This document shows, one piece after another, positions 49,330-58,362 of a stretch of DNA of 64,000 bases. This stretch comes from Streptomyces himalayensis subsp. himalayensis (GTDB lineage: Bacteria; Actinomycetota; Actinomycetes; Streptomycetales; Streptomycetaceae), in assembly GCF_013778455.1 (NCBI RefSeq), contig NZ_JACEHE010000003.1:62001-126000 (forward strand), given 5' to 3'. The notes under the pieces are model-generated. The model was not told the origin of the DNA and did no database searches. It was given only the letters and a program-made list of their open reading frames with translations. The translations under genes and the position numbers were made by a program. The stretch's first letter is position 1, and each line of letters opens with the position of its first letter.

Positions 49330-50514
49330 TCAGCAGGCGCGGATGGACTCGATCCAGGTTCGGATGGCCTCGGGGTCACCCAACTCGGCCCGGTGGACGA
49401 CGAGTTCGCGACCCAGCAGCAGTGTCTGGCGGGAGGCGGGGACCTGGAGCGGGTCTGGCAGTGTCGTCAGGTCGGTGAGGTGCGCGAAGCCGATGATGCG
49501 GCGGATGATCTCCGTACCCGCGAAGCCGACCGACTCCGTCCAGACACGGTCCAGGAACCGGTCCAGGTAGGCCTCGTCGAAGAAGGTGTCGACGCGCGAC
49601 GGCCAGAGGCGGCGGAACTCGGCCTCGAATGCCTCCCAGCTCAGTCGCAGTTGGGCGGCGTGGTCCCCGCCGGCCCCGAGCGCGTGCGCGCGGGCCTCGG
49701 AGACGAGGACGTTCGCCCAGTACAGGCCGAGGTCGTAGCCGATCGGACCGACGAAGGAGAACTCGGGGTCGAAGACCCGTACGACATCAGCGTCGTCTCG
49801 TCGGCCGACCATGATGCTGCCGGTGTGCAGGTCGCCGTGGAGCAGCGCCTGGCCGCTCGTCATGAAGGTGTGGCGGAGGTCGGCGACCTCGGTGCGGAGG
49901 CGGGTGTCGGCGCGGAACTCGGCGGCCAGGTCGTCCAGTTCCGGGTGCCAGTGGTTGTGCTCGTGCTCGATGTACGGCTCGGAGAGCACGACATCCTCGG
50001 TGATCTTGCACAGCTCGGGGCTGACGGAGGCCGCGATCAGCGCCTTACGCTCGGCGGACGCCATACCGAAGTCGCTGGTGGCGAAGGAGAGCTGGGCGAC
50101 GAACTCGCCGATGCGGCGGGAGGTGTCCGGGCCGTAGGAGGCGCCGTCGTTGAGGAGCGTGCGCAGTACCTCGAGGTCCGACATGTCCTCCATGACGAGG
50201 GCATGGTTCTCGGGGTCGTAGCCATGGATGGCCGGGATCTTGTCGGGGGCGACGCGGGCGACCTGGGCATAGGCGCGGGCCTCGGCGTCGGCGCGGTCGG
50301 GGTTCATCGGCCAGGACGGCCCGGCGACCCGCACCCAGGGCAGGGCCTGCTTGACGGCGAGGCTGCGGCTGCCGTCCGGGGCGGCGGCGAGGAAGACCCG
50401 GTTCATGTTGCCGTCGGAGACCTCGCGGACGGCGATGTCGCAGGTCGCGTCCCAGTGGCCGCGCTCGCGCAGGTAGCCCGGGATGTCGTCGGTCTCCAGG
50501 ATGCGGTAACCCAT
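49330..50514 (-). CDS. mtnK: 5-methylthioribose kinase
   Basis: 394 residues, ATG 50514. Protein-kinase-like fold of the MtnK family: EVSDGNMNRVFLAA (glycine-rich loop), SLAVKQALPWVRVAG (lysine), the catalytic LLHGDLHTGSIMVG and the DPEFSFVGPIGYDLGLYWAN metal segment, a signature of MtnK. It phosphorylates 5-methylthioribose at C1, feeding MtnA. Last gene of the importer operon on the minus strand; a 19-bp-period direct repeat lies upstream. With mtnA-D nearby the salvage route to keto-methylthiobutyrate is complete. Confidence 0.93.
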   Translation of the reverse strand: MGYRILETDDIPGYLRERGHWDATCDIAVREVSDGNMNRVFLAAAPDGSRSLAVKQALPWVRVAGPSWPMNPDRADAEARAYAQVARVAPDKIPAIHGYDPENHALVMEDMSDLEVLRTLLNDGASYGPDTSRRIGEFVAQLSFATSDFGMASAERKALIAASVSPELCKITEDVVLSEPYIEHEHNHWHPELDDLAAEFRADTRLRTEVADLRHTFMTSGQALLHGDLHTGSIMVGRRDDADVVRVFDPEFSFVGPIGYDLGLYWANVLVSEARAHALGAGGDHAAQLRLSWEAFEAEFRRLWPSRVDTFFDEAYLDRFLDRVWTESVGFAGTEIIRRIIGFAHLTDLTTLPDPLQVPASRQTLLLGRELVVHRAELGDPEAIRTWIESIRAC

Positions 50515-50539
50515 GGTGTCGGTTTCCTTATGCGGTACG

Positions 50540-50574
50540 GGAGCTTGGGCCTTGTTACGGAGCTTGGGCCTTGT
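50540..50574. repeat. Direct repeat between mtnK and the permease gene
   Basis: GGAGCTTGGGCCTTGT at 50540-50555 and again at 50559-50574. Confidence 0.7.
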
Positions 50575-50593
50575 GCGATGCGGCGCTCGGGCT

Positions 50594-51640
50594 TCATGGG
50601 GTGCGGCGCTTGGACAGAGTGAAGCTGAAGACGAGGGCCAGGATGAGGACGGCGCCCTCGACCACGTCCTGCGTGTAGTACGGCAGGCCCTTGATGGTCA
50701 GGCCGGTGGTGATGATCCCGATGAGCACGGCGCCCAGGGCCGTGCCCCATACGTTGGGCCGGCCGCGGCCGAGGACCGAGGTGCCGACAAGGGCGACGGC
50801 GACCGCCTCCAGTAGCTGCGACGTACCGGCGGAGACATCGCCCTGGCCGATGCGGGAGGCCAGGATGAGCCCGCCGACGGAGGCGAGGACACCCGACAGG
50901 ACGTATGCGAGGGCCCGGTACGCGCCTACCCGGATGCCGGCCAGTCGGGAGGCCTCGGGGTTGGCGCCGATCGCGTAAAGAACCCGGCCCCAGCGGGTGC
51001 GGGCGAGGAACACCCACGCAGCCACCGTCAGCACACCGAAGATGACCACGGAGATCGGCACGCCCGCGACGGTGCCGCGGTCGATCGAGAGGAAGCCGTC
51101 GGTGAACTTGCCGGGTGCCGTCGTACCGTCGGGCAGCGTCATGCCGGGCGTGATGGACTGCCCGTCGACCAGGATGAGTTTCGTGCCCTGGATCACGAAC
51201 ATGGTGCCGAGGGTGGCCAGCATGTCGGGGATCCTCAGGACGACGATCAGCAGGGCATTGAGCAGTCCGGCGAGAGCACCGGCCGCGATGACCGCGATGA
51301 CGGCGACGGCACCCACCTGGTTGTAGGTGACCATGGTCTTGGCGGCGACGGTGACCCCGAGACCGGCGACGGCGCCGACCGACATGTCCATCCCGCCGAC
51401 GGCCATGGTGAGGGTGACCCCGAGGCCCAGGATCGCGGCGACGGAGACGTACCGGAGGGTGTCGAGGAGCGTCGCCGAGTCCCGGAAGGACGGCTCCGTC
51501 AGCGAGAAGAACGCGAAGAGCGCCACGGTGACGAAGATGAAGCCGTACTTGATGATGGCGTTCTGGATGTGCGGGCCGGCCGCGGCCCGCGACGGGTTCG
51601 CCGTCTTGGGCGGGGCGGTGGCGGTCTGGGTCGTGGTCAT
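50594..51640 (-). CDS. Ribose-type ABC permease, probable methylthioribose importer
   Basis: 348 residues from ATG 51640. RbsC family: about ten helices, LRYVSVAAILGLGVTLTMAV GGMDMSVG, DMLATLGTMFVIQG, IGANPEASRLAGIRVGAYRA (the coupling motif) and GTSVLGRGRPNVWGTALGAV. With the double ATPase and binding protein upstream and mtnK downstream it most likely imports 5-methylthioribose; that is inference from gene order. A tandem repeat separates it from the ATPase gene. Confidence 0.9.
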   Translation of the reverse strand: MTTTQTATAPPKTANPSRAAAGPHIQNAIIKYGFIFVTVALFAFFSLTEPSFRDSATLLDTLRYVSVAAILGLGVTLTMAVGGMDMSVGAVAGLGVTVAAKTMVTYNQVGAVAVIAVIAAGALAGLLNALLIVVLRIPDMLATLGTMFVIQGTKLILVDGQSITPGMTLPDGTTAPGKFTDGFLSIDRGTVAGVPISVVIFGVLTVAAWVFLARTRWGRVLYAIGANPEASRLAGIRVGAYRALAYVLSGVLASVGGLILASRIGQGDVSAGTSQLLEAVAVALVGTSVLGRGRPNVWGTALGAVLIGIITTGLTIKGLPYYTQDVVEGAVLILALVFSFTLSKRRTP

Positions 51641-51660
51641 GCCGTACGACTTTCCGGGCT

Positions 51661-51830
51661 GGGCATCGGTCGGATGCCGGTTCCTGGGCGGGGCATCGGT
51701 CGGATGCCGGTTCCTGAGCGGGGTATCGAGTGCGATGCGGTTCCTGGGCGGGGCATCGCCCGTATGCCGCTTCGGCTGTGCAGCGGCCGGACGCCGCTTC
51801 CTTGGCGGGGCATCAGACGGACGCCGACAG
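51661..51830. repeat. 30-bp imperfect tandem repeat between ATPase and permease genes
   Basis: GGGCATCGGTCGGATGCCGG followed by TTCCTGGGCG is present twice nearly exactly (51661-51690, 51691-51720), then three or four decayed copies to about 51830. The last one overlaps the end of the ATPase gene. Confidence 0.85.
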
Positions 51831-53528
51831 GGTCTGGATGACGCGGTCGCGCTCTGCGTCTTCTCCGTACGCGTCGAGGCGGATCTCGCCCGCGGCGAGG
51901 ACGACGACCCGGTCGGCGACCTCGAGGACCTCGTCGACGTCCGCGGAGAGGACGACGACCGCGGACCCATCAGCGGCCAGGGCGCGGGCCCTGCGGCCGA
52001 TGTCGCGGCGGGCGCCGATGTCCACACCCCGGAACGGTTCGTCCAGGATGAGGACGCGCGGGCTCTCGGCGAGCCAGCGGCCGACGACGACCTTCTGCTG
52101 GTTGCCGCCGGAGAGCTGCTCGACCGTGCTGTGCTCGTCGCGGGCGACGATGCCGAGCCGCTCGATGGTGTCGCGGCCCTGCCGGTCCTCCTTCGCATGG
52201 CTCACCAGGCCCGCCTTGGACAGGGACCTGAGGAACGGCAGCGAGATGTTCCGGGCCAGCGACCAGCCGGGGATCAGCGCGTCGGCGTGCCGGTCCTCCG
52301 GTACGAGGTGGACGCCGCGCCGAATCGCGTCGGCGGGCCGGCGCGGCCGGAAGGGTTCGCCGTCCAGTTCGACGACTCCCTCGGTGAAGGGTTCGGCGCC
52401 GAACAGGCCGCGGGCCAGCTCGGTTTTGCCCGCGCCAAGGAGGCCGACGACGCCGGTGACCTCACCGGCCCGGATGTCGAGGTCCTGGGGAGCGCTGCCG
52501 GGCAGCAGCGGTACGCCGCGCAGGGAGACGGCCACGTCGCCGGTTCCGCCGTTGCCGTCGGTGGGGCGGGCGGTGCCGGCGCCCTGCTCCTGGGCGAGCA
52601 TGGCGCGCAGGGCCCGGTCCCAGTCGAAGGGGCGCGCCTGGTCCTGCGTGAGACGGCCGTCTCGCAGAACGACCAGCCGGTCGGCGAGCGCGTCGATCTC
52701 GCCCAGCCGGTGGGAGACGTACAGCACGGCGATGCCGTCGTCCCGCATCCGCTCGACGAGGGCGAACAGCCGCTCGGCCTCGGCGGCGGAGAGCGCGGAG
52801 GTCGGCTCGTCGAGGATCAGCAGACGTGGGCGGGTGGCCAGGGCGCGGGCCAGGATGAGCAGTTGCCGGTCGGAGATGCCGAGTTCGGTGACGTCCTGGC
52901 GCAGGAGTGCGTCGCTCCAGCCGAGGTCGAGCGCGGACTGGATCTCGCGGGCGCGGGCGAGCAGCCGCCGTCCGTCGAGGAAGGGGTTTCCGCGCCGCTG
53001 CGCGAGCTCCTCGAAGACCAGGTTCTCGGCGACCGAGAGGCCAGGGACGATGCCCTCGCCGATGCGTTGGTGCACGGTCTGGATGCCCAACCGGCGGGCG
53101 GCCAGCGGTGACTGGAGTGCGGCGGGTTCGCCGGATACGAGGACCTGGCCGCCGTGGTCCGTGCGCACCCCGGACAGGATCTTGATCAGGGTGGACTTGC
53201 CCGCTCCGTTGGCCCCCAGCAGCGCGACGACGCTGCCGGGGGCGATGTCCAGCGACACGGAGGCGAGGACGGTCTTGCCGCCGAACGCCATGCTGACGTC
53301 GCGCAGCGAGACCGCGGCCGTCTCCCCGGGTGCGCCGGCGGACGGCTCTGGTGATGTGCCGACGGCTGTGTCTTCCGGTGCGCCCGCGGGCCGCTCCGGC
53401 GATGCGCCGACGGCCGTGTCCCCCGGTGCGCCCGCGGGCCGCTCCGGCGGTGTTCCGACCGTCATGTCCTCCGGTGCGCCGACAGCCGTCTCGGCCGATG
53501 CGTCGGCATGCGGCTCAGTGGGCGACAT
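51813..53528 (-). CDS. Ribose-type ABC ATPase (RbsA-like) with repeat-rich N terminus
   Basis: 571 residues from ATG 53528, overlapping the binding-protein gene by 14 bases. Two ATPase domains. The first has Walker A LLGANGAGKSTLIKIL, signature segment LGISDRQLLILARAL and Walker B LLILDEPTSALS. The second has a short GLLGAGKTELARGLFG, then LSGGNQQKVVVGRWL and VLILDEPFRGVD, usual for RbsA. Before the first domain are about 60 residues of PERPAGAP-type 16-residue repeats (48-bp DNA unit) not seen in typical RbsA. They look like a slippage-generated linker. Confidence 0.9.
   Translation of the reverse strand: MSPTEPHADASAETAVGAPEDMTVGTPPERPAGAPGDTAVGASPERPAGAPEDTAVGTSPEPSAGAPGETAAVSLRDVSMAFGGKTVLASVSLDIAPGSVVALLGANGAGKSTLIKILSGVRTDHGGQVLVSGEPAALQSPLAARRLGIQTVHQRIGEGIVPGLSVAENLVFEELAQRRGNPFLDGRRLLARAREIQSALDLGWSDALLRQDVTELGISDRQLLILARALATRPRLLILDEPTSALSAAEAERLFALVERMRDDGIAVLYVSHRLGEIDALADRLVVLRDGRLTQDQARPFDWDRALRAMLAQEQGAGTARPTDGNGGTGDVAVSLRGVPLLPGSAPQDLDIRAGEVTGVVGLLGAGKTELARGLFGAEPFTEGVVELDGEPFRPRRPADAIRRGVHLVPEDRHADALIPGWSLARNISLPFLRSLSKAGLVSHAKEDRQGRDTIERLGIVARDEHSTVEQLSGGNQQKVVVGRWLAESPRVLILDEPFRGVDIGARRDIGRRARALAADGSAVVVLSADVDEVLEVADRVVVLAAGEIRLDAYGEDAERDRVIQTLSASV
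53327..53497. repeat. 48-bp coding repeat in the RbsA-like N terminus
   Basis: GGTGCGCCCGCGGGCCGCTC CGGC recurs at 53377-53400 and 53425-53448 with more decayed copies on both sides; period 48 bases, keeping the reading frame. Confidence 0.8.
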
Positions 53529-54612
53529 TCGGGATCCAGTCGGCAGCGCTGGCCTTGGCAAGGTTCAGGGCCGGGAGCGCCTCGCGCAGCTGGTCCATGT
53601 TCTCGATCTTGTTCTTGCGCAGGAAGTCCTGGGTGATGGCGACCGCCGGGAACTCGACCGAGGTCGTGTTCAGCTGCCCGGCCAGTTCCAGCGCCGTGGT
53701 CCGCACGACGGCCGCGCCGACCGCCGACGGGTCGGTGCCCGCGGTGGCGACCCAGGGGCTGCCCTTCTCGGTCATGGCCTGGATGTCGGCGTTGGAGACG
53801 TCCGCGCCGAAGACCTTGACCTTGTCCGCCAGCTTCTTGTTCTGGACCGCGAGGACCGTGCCCTTGGCCAGTTCGTCGTACGGGGCGAAGATGCCGGTCA
53901 CGTCGGAGTGCTGGGTGAGCGCGGCGCTGACCAGCGGGACGTTGTCGGTGGCGGTGGAGTCGGTGACCTTGCCGACCTTGAACGCCTGCTTCCAGCCGTT
54001 GGTGTCGGTGGTCTTCTTCCAGACGCTGTCGCGCTTGTCGAGGGCGGCGTAGCCCGCCACGTTGACGTATCCGACCTTCTGGTCCTTGCCGAGCTCCTTC
54101 GCCATCACGTCGAGGACGGCGGAGGCCATGCTGGCGTCGTCCTGCTTGGTGCTGACGACCTTGTCGTTGGTGGTCTCGACGTCGTAGACGACGACCTTGA
54201 TGCCCTTCTTCACGGCCTTGTCGATCTCGGGCTGGATCGTGGCGGGGAATCCGTGGTCGACGATGATGGCCTGCGCCCCGGAGTTGATGGCCGCGGACAG
54301 GTCGGTGGCCTGCTTGGCGTTGTCCGCCTGGGCGTCGTAGACCGTCAGGTCGATACCGAGGGCCTTGGCCTGCGCCTTGGCGCCGTTGCCCCACTGCTCG
54401 AAGTAGTCGCCGGCGCCGCTCTGCCGTACCAGGGCGACCTTGACGGTGCCCTTGCTGAACGGCGCGGGCTTCTCGGCGGTGGCGGCGGATGCGGATGCGG
54501 CCGAATCGCCGGAGTCCTTGGAGGCGTTCGACGACTGCGAGCAGCCCGCTACGAGGAGGACGGAGGCGGAGGCGAGGGAAAGCGCGGCAAGGGGAAATCC
54601 GGTGCGGGACAT
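53515..54612 (-). CDS. Ribose-type sugar-binding lipoprotein, probable methylthioribose receptor
   Basis: 365 residues from ATG 54612 (TGGAG six bases upstream). Lipobox LLVAGC (Cys about 23) and a low-complexity Ser/Ala linker. RbsB-type fold: VKVALVRQSGAGDYFEQWGN, ALGIDLTVYDAQADNAKQAT, SGAQAIIVDHGFPATIQPEI, KKGIKVVVYDVETTND and HSDVTGIFAPYDELAKGTVL. First gene of binding protein-ATPase-permease-mtnK. A leader peptide lies 166 bases upstream on the same strand. Confidence 0.92.
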   Translation of the reverse strand: MSRTGFPLAALSLASASVLLVAGCSQSSNASKDSGDSAASASAATAEKPAPFSKGTVKVALVRQSGAGDYFEQWGNGAKAQAKALGIDLTVYDAQADNAKQATDLSAAINSGAQAIIVDHGFPATIQPEIDKAVKKGIKVVVYDVETTNDKVVSTKQDDASMASAVLDVMAKELGKDQKVGYVNVAGYAALDKRDSVWKKTTDTNGWKQAFKVGKVTDSTATDNVPLVSAALTQHSDVTGIFAPYDELAKGTVLAVQNKKLADKVKVFGADVSNADIQAMTEKGSPWVATAGTDPSAVGAAVVRTTALELAGQLNTTSVEFPAVAITQDFLRKNKIENMDQLREALPALNLAKASAADWIPNVAH

Positions 54613-54778
54613 GAGTGGCTCCATGACGGTTGAGCAGGGAAGGGGACGCCGGGCCGGAAACACCGGACAAGAGGGAAGGACGCGCCACGCCGGGTGCGCC
54701 TGTCGTCTCACTGGCCGCGCATCGGCACAGCGAACGAACTCACACAACGCCGAGGGCGGTTGAGGGCTCCGGGGAAGC

Positions 54779-54850
54779 TCAGCGACAGCTGGTTGTGGTC
54801 GACCGGAGCAAATCCACATACAGCCGCCGCACGAGCAGCAGCATCGTCAT
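54779..54850 (-). CDS. Short leader peptide with VDL core (no. 5), before the methylthioribose importer
   Basis: 23 residues from ATG 54850: MTMLLLVRRLYVDLLRS, then TTTSCR and stop. Same RRLYVDL core as leader no. 3 and one cysteine next to last. It ties the salvage importer to the same control as the sulfonate genes. Confidence 0.78.
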   Translation of the reverse strand: MTMLLLVRRLYVDLLRSTTTSCR

Positions 54851-55003
54851 ATGCAGATCATGTGAGCGATTTCAGCCAGGCGTCAAAACACAAGTCGCCA
54901 AATACCAACAAGTGAGACAACGACTTCGTCACACCCCGCCAGTCGGCGGCCTGGAGTTACCATCCCAGGAACCGGCATCCGACCCGGGACAGTGAGGCCC
55001 CCC

Positions 55004-55063
55004 ATGACGACACCAGGCGCGACAGCGATGCGACGCTGTCCCTGCGCGGCGTGTCGCGGGTGA
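55004..55063 (+). CDS. Possible cysteine-rich leader peptide before mtnD
   Basis: 19 residues from ATG 55004: [19 protein letters not shown]. Three cysteines in the last eight residues, 122 bases before mtnD. It lacks the VDL core of the other leaders and no clear ribosome site is present, so it is only a candidate. Confidence 0.35.
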   Translation: MTTPGATAMRRCPCAACRG

Positions 55064-55185
55064 TCCAAGCCCCACGTCCCCGCGCAGTCCGCCGCTCCCG
55101 TCGCTGGGGCCTCTCCCCGGCAAACCAGTCCCGGTCCCGGTGCCCGACCCGCATCCGGACTTCCCTTCCAGCTCTTGGAGTTCTC

Positions 55186-55785
55186 ATGACGCTGCTGACG
55201 ACTTGGCCGGAATCCGGCCCCGAGACCGTGGTGCGCCGCACCTCGGACCCCGCCGAGATCGCCGCCGCCCTGGCGCCGCTGGGGGTGCGCTTCGAGCAGT
55301 GGCCGATCCGCGAGGACGTCCCCGCGGATGCCGACAGCGACACCGTCTTCGCCGCGTACGGCGCTGAGATCGACAAGCTCAACGCCGAGGAGGGCTTCAC
55401 CACGGTCGACGTGCTGGGGCTGCACCCGAGCGACGACCCCGAGTACCCGGTGAAGGCGAAGGCCGCGCGGGAGAAGTTCCTGCAGGAGCACACGCACGAC
55501 GACGATGACGAGGTCCGCTTCTTCGTCTCCGGCTCCGGCATCTTCTATCTGCACGTAAACGGCGAAGTGCACGCCGTGTACTGCGAGAAGGGCGACCTGC
55601 TGGGCGTGCCTCGCGGTACCACGCACTGGTTCGACATGGGCACCAGGCCCTCCTTCACCGCGATCCGCTTCTTCCACGAGGAGGATGGCTGGATCGGCAA
55701 CTTCACCGGCGACAGGATCTCGGAGCGCTTCCCCGACTTCGACACCATCGCCGCCGGATACGAGAAGGACCGGGCAGCGGCGTGA
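55186..55785 (+). CDS. mtnD: Acireductone dioxygenase
   Basis: 199 residues from ATG 55186 with CTTGGAG before it. Cupin metal site [20 protein letters not shown] (His-x-His and Glu) and the distal histidine in [11 protein letters not shown] are intact. It converts the acireductone made by MtnC to the keto acid of methionine plus formate (Fe form). First gene of mtnD-mtnC-mtnB with GTGA couplings. Divergent from the importer operon. Confidence 0.94.
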   Translation: MTLLTTWPESGPETVVRRTSDPAEIAAALAPLGVRFEQWPIREDVPADADSDTVFAAYGAEIDKLNAEEGFTTVDVLGLHPSDDPEYPVKAKAAREKFLQEHTHDDDDEVRFFVSGSGIFYLHVNGEVHAVYCEKGDLLGVPRGTTHWFDMGTRPSFTAIRFFHEEDGWIGNFTGDRISERFPDFDTIAAGYEKDRAAA

Positions 55786-56504
55786 CCCACCTGTTCGACG
55801 TGGACTCCGTGGTGCTCGACATCGAGGGCACCACGAGCGCCACGGGGTTCGTCGTCGACGTGCTCTACCCGTACTCGCGCGCCCGGTTCGCGGCACTGCT
55901 CGCCGAGCGGAGCGAAGAGCCAGAGGTGGCGCGCGCCGTCGCCCAGGTGCGTGAGCTGCTCGGCGAGCCGGACGCCGACGCCGTACGCATCGAGAAGGCG
56001 CTGAACGCCTGGCTCGACGAGGACCGCAAGGCGACCCCGCTCAAGACCCTCCAGGGCATCGTGTGGGCGGAGGGCTTCGCCCGCGGCGACCTCACCTCGC
56101 ACTTCTTCCCGGACGTGGTTCCGGCGCTGCGGCGCTGGCACGCGGCGGGCGTCCGGCTGCACGTGTACTCGTCCGGTTCGGTGGCCGCGCAGCGCGCCTG
56201 GTTCCGCAGCAGCCCCGAGGGCGACCTGCTGCCGCTGGTCGACGGGTTGTACGACACGGAGAACGCCGGGCCCAAGCAGTCACCGGAGTCGTACCGGGCG
56301 ATCGCGGACGCGCTCGGCGCCGCGGACCCCGGCCGTCTCCTGTTCCTCTCCGACCGGCCCGGCGAGCTGGACGCGGCCCGGGAGGCGGGCTGGCTGACCG
56401 TGGGTGTACGGCGCCCCGGGGAGCCGTACTACGAGCAGGGCGTCGGCAGCCACCTTCAGGCCGGCGTCTTCGACGACATCACCATCGCAAGGAGCACCAC
56501 GTGA
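55782..56504 (+). CDS. mtnC: Enolase-phosphatase
   Basis: 240 residues from GTG 55782 (GTGA). HAD-family Mtn[21 protein letters not shown] with the nucleophile Asp, [36 protein letters not shown] (Lys) and [19 protein letters not shown]. It carries out both the enolisation and the dephosphorylation that give the acireductone. Confidence 0.94.
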   Translation: MTHLFDVDSVVLDIEGTTSATGFVVDVLYPYSRARFAALLAERSEEPEVARAVAQVRELLGEPDADAVRIEKALNAWLDEDRKATPLKTLQGIVWAEGFARGDLTSHFFPDVVPALRRWHAAGVRLHVYSSGSVAAQRAWFRSSPEGDLLPLVDGLYDTENAGPKQSPESYRAIADALGAADPGRLLFLSDRPGELDAAREAGWLTVGVRRPGEPYYEQGVGSHLQAGVFDDITIARSTT

Positions 56505-57109
56505 CCGCCGAGATCTCCGCACTCGACCTGGAGGAGGCCGGGGCCGTACTGGCCGCGGAGGCGGCCAGGTTCGCCTCCTTCGGCTGGATGCGTGGCACCT
56601 CGGGCAACCTGTCCGCGGTTCTCTCCCGCGATCCGCTGCGGCTCGCGGTCACCGCGAGCGGCCACGACAAGGGTGAACTGACGGCCCGTGACGTGGTGCT
56701 GGTGGACGGCGCAGGCGCGGCGGTCCACGGCGGCAAGCCCTCGGCCGAGGCCGAGCTGCACGCGCGCGTGGCGGCGCTGACGGGCGCCGGGGCGGTCGTG
56801 CACGTGCACACGGTGGCGTCGGTGGCGATGGGCCGCCGGGAGCCGGGCGGCATCGTCTTCAAGGACCTGGAGATGCTCAAGGGCGTCGGCCAGCCGGCGC
56901 ACGACGTGGAGGTCACCCTCCCGGTCATCGCCAACAGCCAGGACATGAAGGAGCTGGGCGACCGCCTGGAGGCGGCGCGCGACCCCCGTATGCCCGCGGT
57001 CGTCGTGGCGGGCCACGGCCTGTACGTCTGGGGCGCGGACCCGCGTCAGGCACGACACCACACGGAAGTTGTCGAGTGGCTGCTGGAGCTGGAGCTGGCG
57101 GGGCGCTGA
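56501..57109 (+). CDS. mtnB: Methylthioribulose-1-phosphate dehydratase
   Basis: 202 residues from GTG 56501 with AAGGAGCACCAC before it. Class II aldolase/dehydratase: MRGTSGNLSAV, SGHDKGELTARDVVLVD, the zinc-site AELHARVAA and VVHVHTVASVAMG and VVVAGHGLYVWGAD with the third histidine. It takes the product of MtnA. A strong hairpin follows. Confidence 0.93.
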   Translation: MTAEISALDLEEAGAVLAAEAARFASFGWMRGTSGNLSAVLSRDPLRLAVTASGHDKGELTARDVVLVDGAGAAVHGGKPSAEAELHARVAALTGAGAVVHVHTVASVAMGRREPGGIVFKDLEMLKGVGQPAHDVEVTLPVIANSQDMKELGDRLEAARDPRMPAVVVAGHGLYVWGADPRQARHHTEVVEWLLELELAGR

Positions 57110-57119
57110 CCGGCACAGC

Positions 57120-57158
57120 GAAGGGCGCCGTCGCTCCTGAGGAGCGGCTGCGCCCTTC
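57120..57158. terminator. Bidirectional terminator between mtnB and mtnA
   Basis: GAAGGGCGC pairs with GCGCCCTTC, and the inner CGCTCC pairs with GGAGCG around TGA. It lies between the convergent ends of mtnB (57109) and mtnA (57179). Confidence 0.9.
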
Positions 57159-57178
57159 GGCGTGCGTCAGACCGTGCG

Positions 57179-58219
57179 TCAGGCCAGGTGGTCCCCTGGG
57201 AGTTCGCCCGCCGCCACCTGAAGGACGCCGCGCTCCGTGACGAGGGCCGTCACCAGACGGCCAGGCGTGACGTCGAAGGCCGGGTTGTGGCCGCGAGAGG
57301 CGGCGGGAGCGGTGCGGACGCCCGCCCACTGAAGTATCTCGTCCTCGCCGCGCAGTTCGATGTGGATGTCCGCGCCGCGCGCCGTCGACAGGTCGACGGT
57401 CGTGGTGGGCGCAGCAACCACGAACGGGATCCCGGCGTCGGCGCAGGCCAGGGCGACACCCACGGTGCCGACCTTGTTCGCCGTGTCCCCGTTGGCGGCG
57501 ATCCGGTCCGCTCCGACGATCGCCGCGTCCACCTCGCCGCGCAGGATCGTGCCCGCGGCGGCGCCGTCCGCCTGGACGTAGTGGGGGATGCCCTCCTGCG
57601 CCAGCTCCCAGGCGGTGAGCCGGGCGCCCTGCAGCAGCGGCCGGGTCTCGTCGGCGTACACCGCCTCGATCCGCCCGCGCTGGTGCAGTTCGCGGATGAC
57701 GCCGAGCGCCGTGCCCCAGCCTGCGGTGGCCAGCGCGCCCGTGTTGCAGTGCGTCAGGATGCGCAGCGGGCGGTCCCCGGCTCGGTCGGCTGTCCGCTTC
57801 AGCAGCCAGTCGGCGCCGTACGCCCCCATGGCACGGTTGGCCTCGACGTCCTCGCGCTGGACGGCCGCGGCTTCCTCGAGCACCGCGCCGAGTCCTTCGT
57901 CGAGCCGCTGCCGGACGCGATCGACGCAGACGGCGAGGTTGACGGCGGTGGGCCTGGCCTCGCGTATCCGGGAGACCGCCGCGAGCAGCTGCTCGCGGTC
58001 CCAGCCCTCGCGCTCGCCCTGCTGCAGGGCCAGCGCCACGCCGTACGCCCCCGCCGCACCGATCGCTGGTGCGCCGCGCACCACGAGCCGCTTGATGGCG
58101 TCCACCAGAGCGTCCACGTCGCGGACTTGAAGGATCTCGGTGCGGTGCGGAAGGGCGGTCTGGTCGATGAGCGCGAGACCGTTTTCCGTCCAGTCGACGG
58201 CGCGAAGTTCCTGGGGCAT
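57179..58219 (-). CDS. mtnA: S-methyl-5-thioribose-1-phosphate isomerase
   Basis: 346 residues from ATG 58219. eIF2B-like isomerase: LVVRGAPAIGAAGAYGVALA, ILTHCNTGALATAGWGTALG with the active-site cysteine, YADETRPLLQGARLTAWELA and AIVGADRIAANGDTANKVGT with the aspartate. It joins MtnK to MtnB. It is convergent with mtnB, so the mtn genes here form at least three transcripts. Confidence 0.94.
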   Translation of the reverse strand: MPQELRAVDWTENGLALIDQTALPHRTEILQVRDVDALVDAIKRLVVRGAPAIGAAGAYGVALALQQGEREGWDREQLLAAVSRIREARPTAVNLAVCVDRVRQRLDEGLGAVLEEAAAVQREDVEANRAMGAYGADWLLKRTADRAGDRPLRILTHCNTGALATAGWGTALGVIRELHQRGRIEAVYADETRPLLQGARLTAWELAQEGIPHYVQADGAAAGTILRGEVDAAIVGADRIAANGDTANKVGTVGVALACADAGIPFVVAAPTTTVDLSTARGADIHIELRGEDEILQWAGVRTAPAASRGHNPAFDVTPGRLVTALVTERGVLQVAAGELPGDHLA

Positions 58220-58362
58220 AGCGGGGCACTCCTGATGGTCCGAGATGCGCGCCACCGTACATGACCTGGAGCAGCCACAGTTCGAGACGGTCGCGCAGGT
58301 GTCCGGATTCCGGTGTTACTCTCCTGCACCCACAGCCCGAGTGCCGATGCGAAGGAGGACGT

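Noticed and set aside
54625..54995. Plus-strand frames of 70-120 residues over the importer promoter
   Set aside because: No ribosome sites, compositional shadows; the leader peptide on the opposite strand is the better reading.
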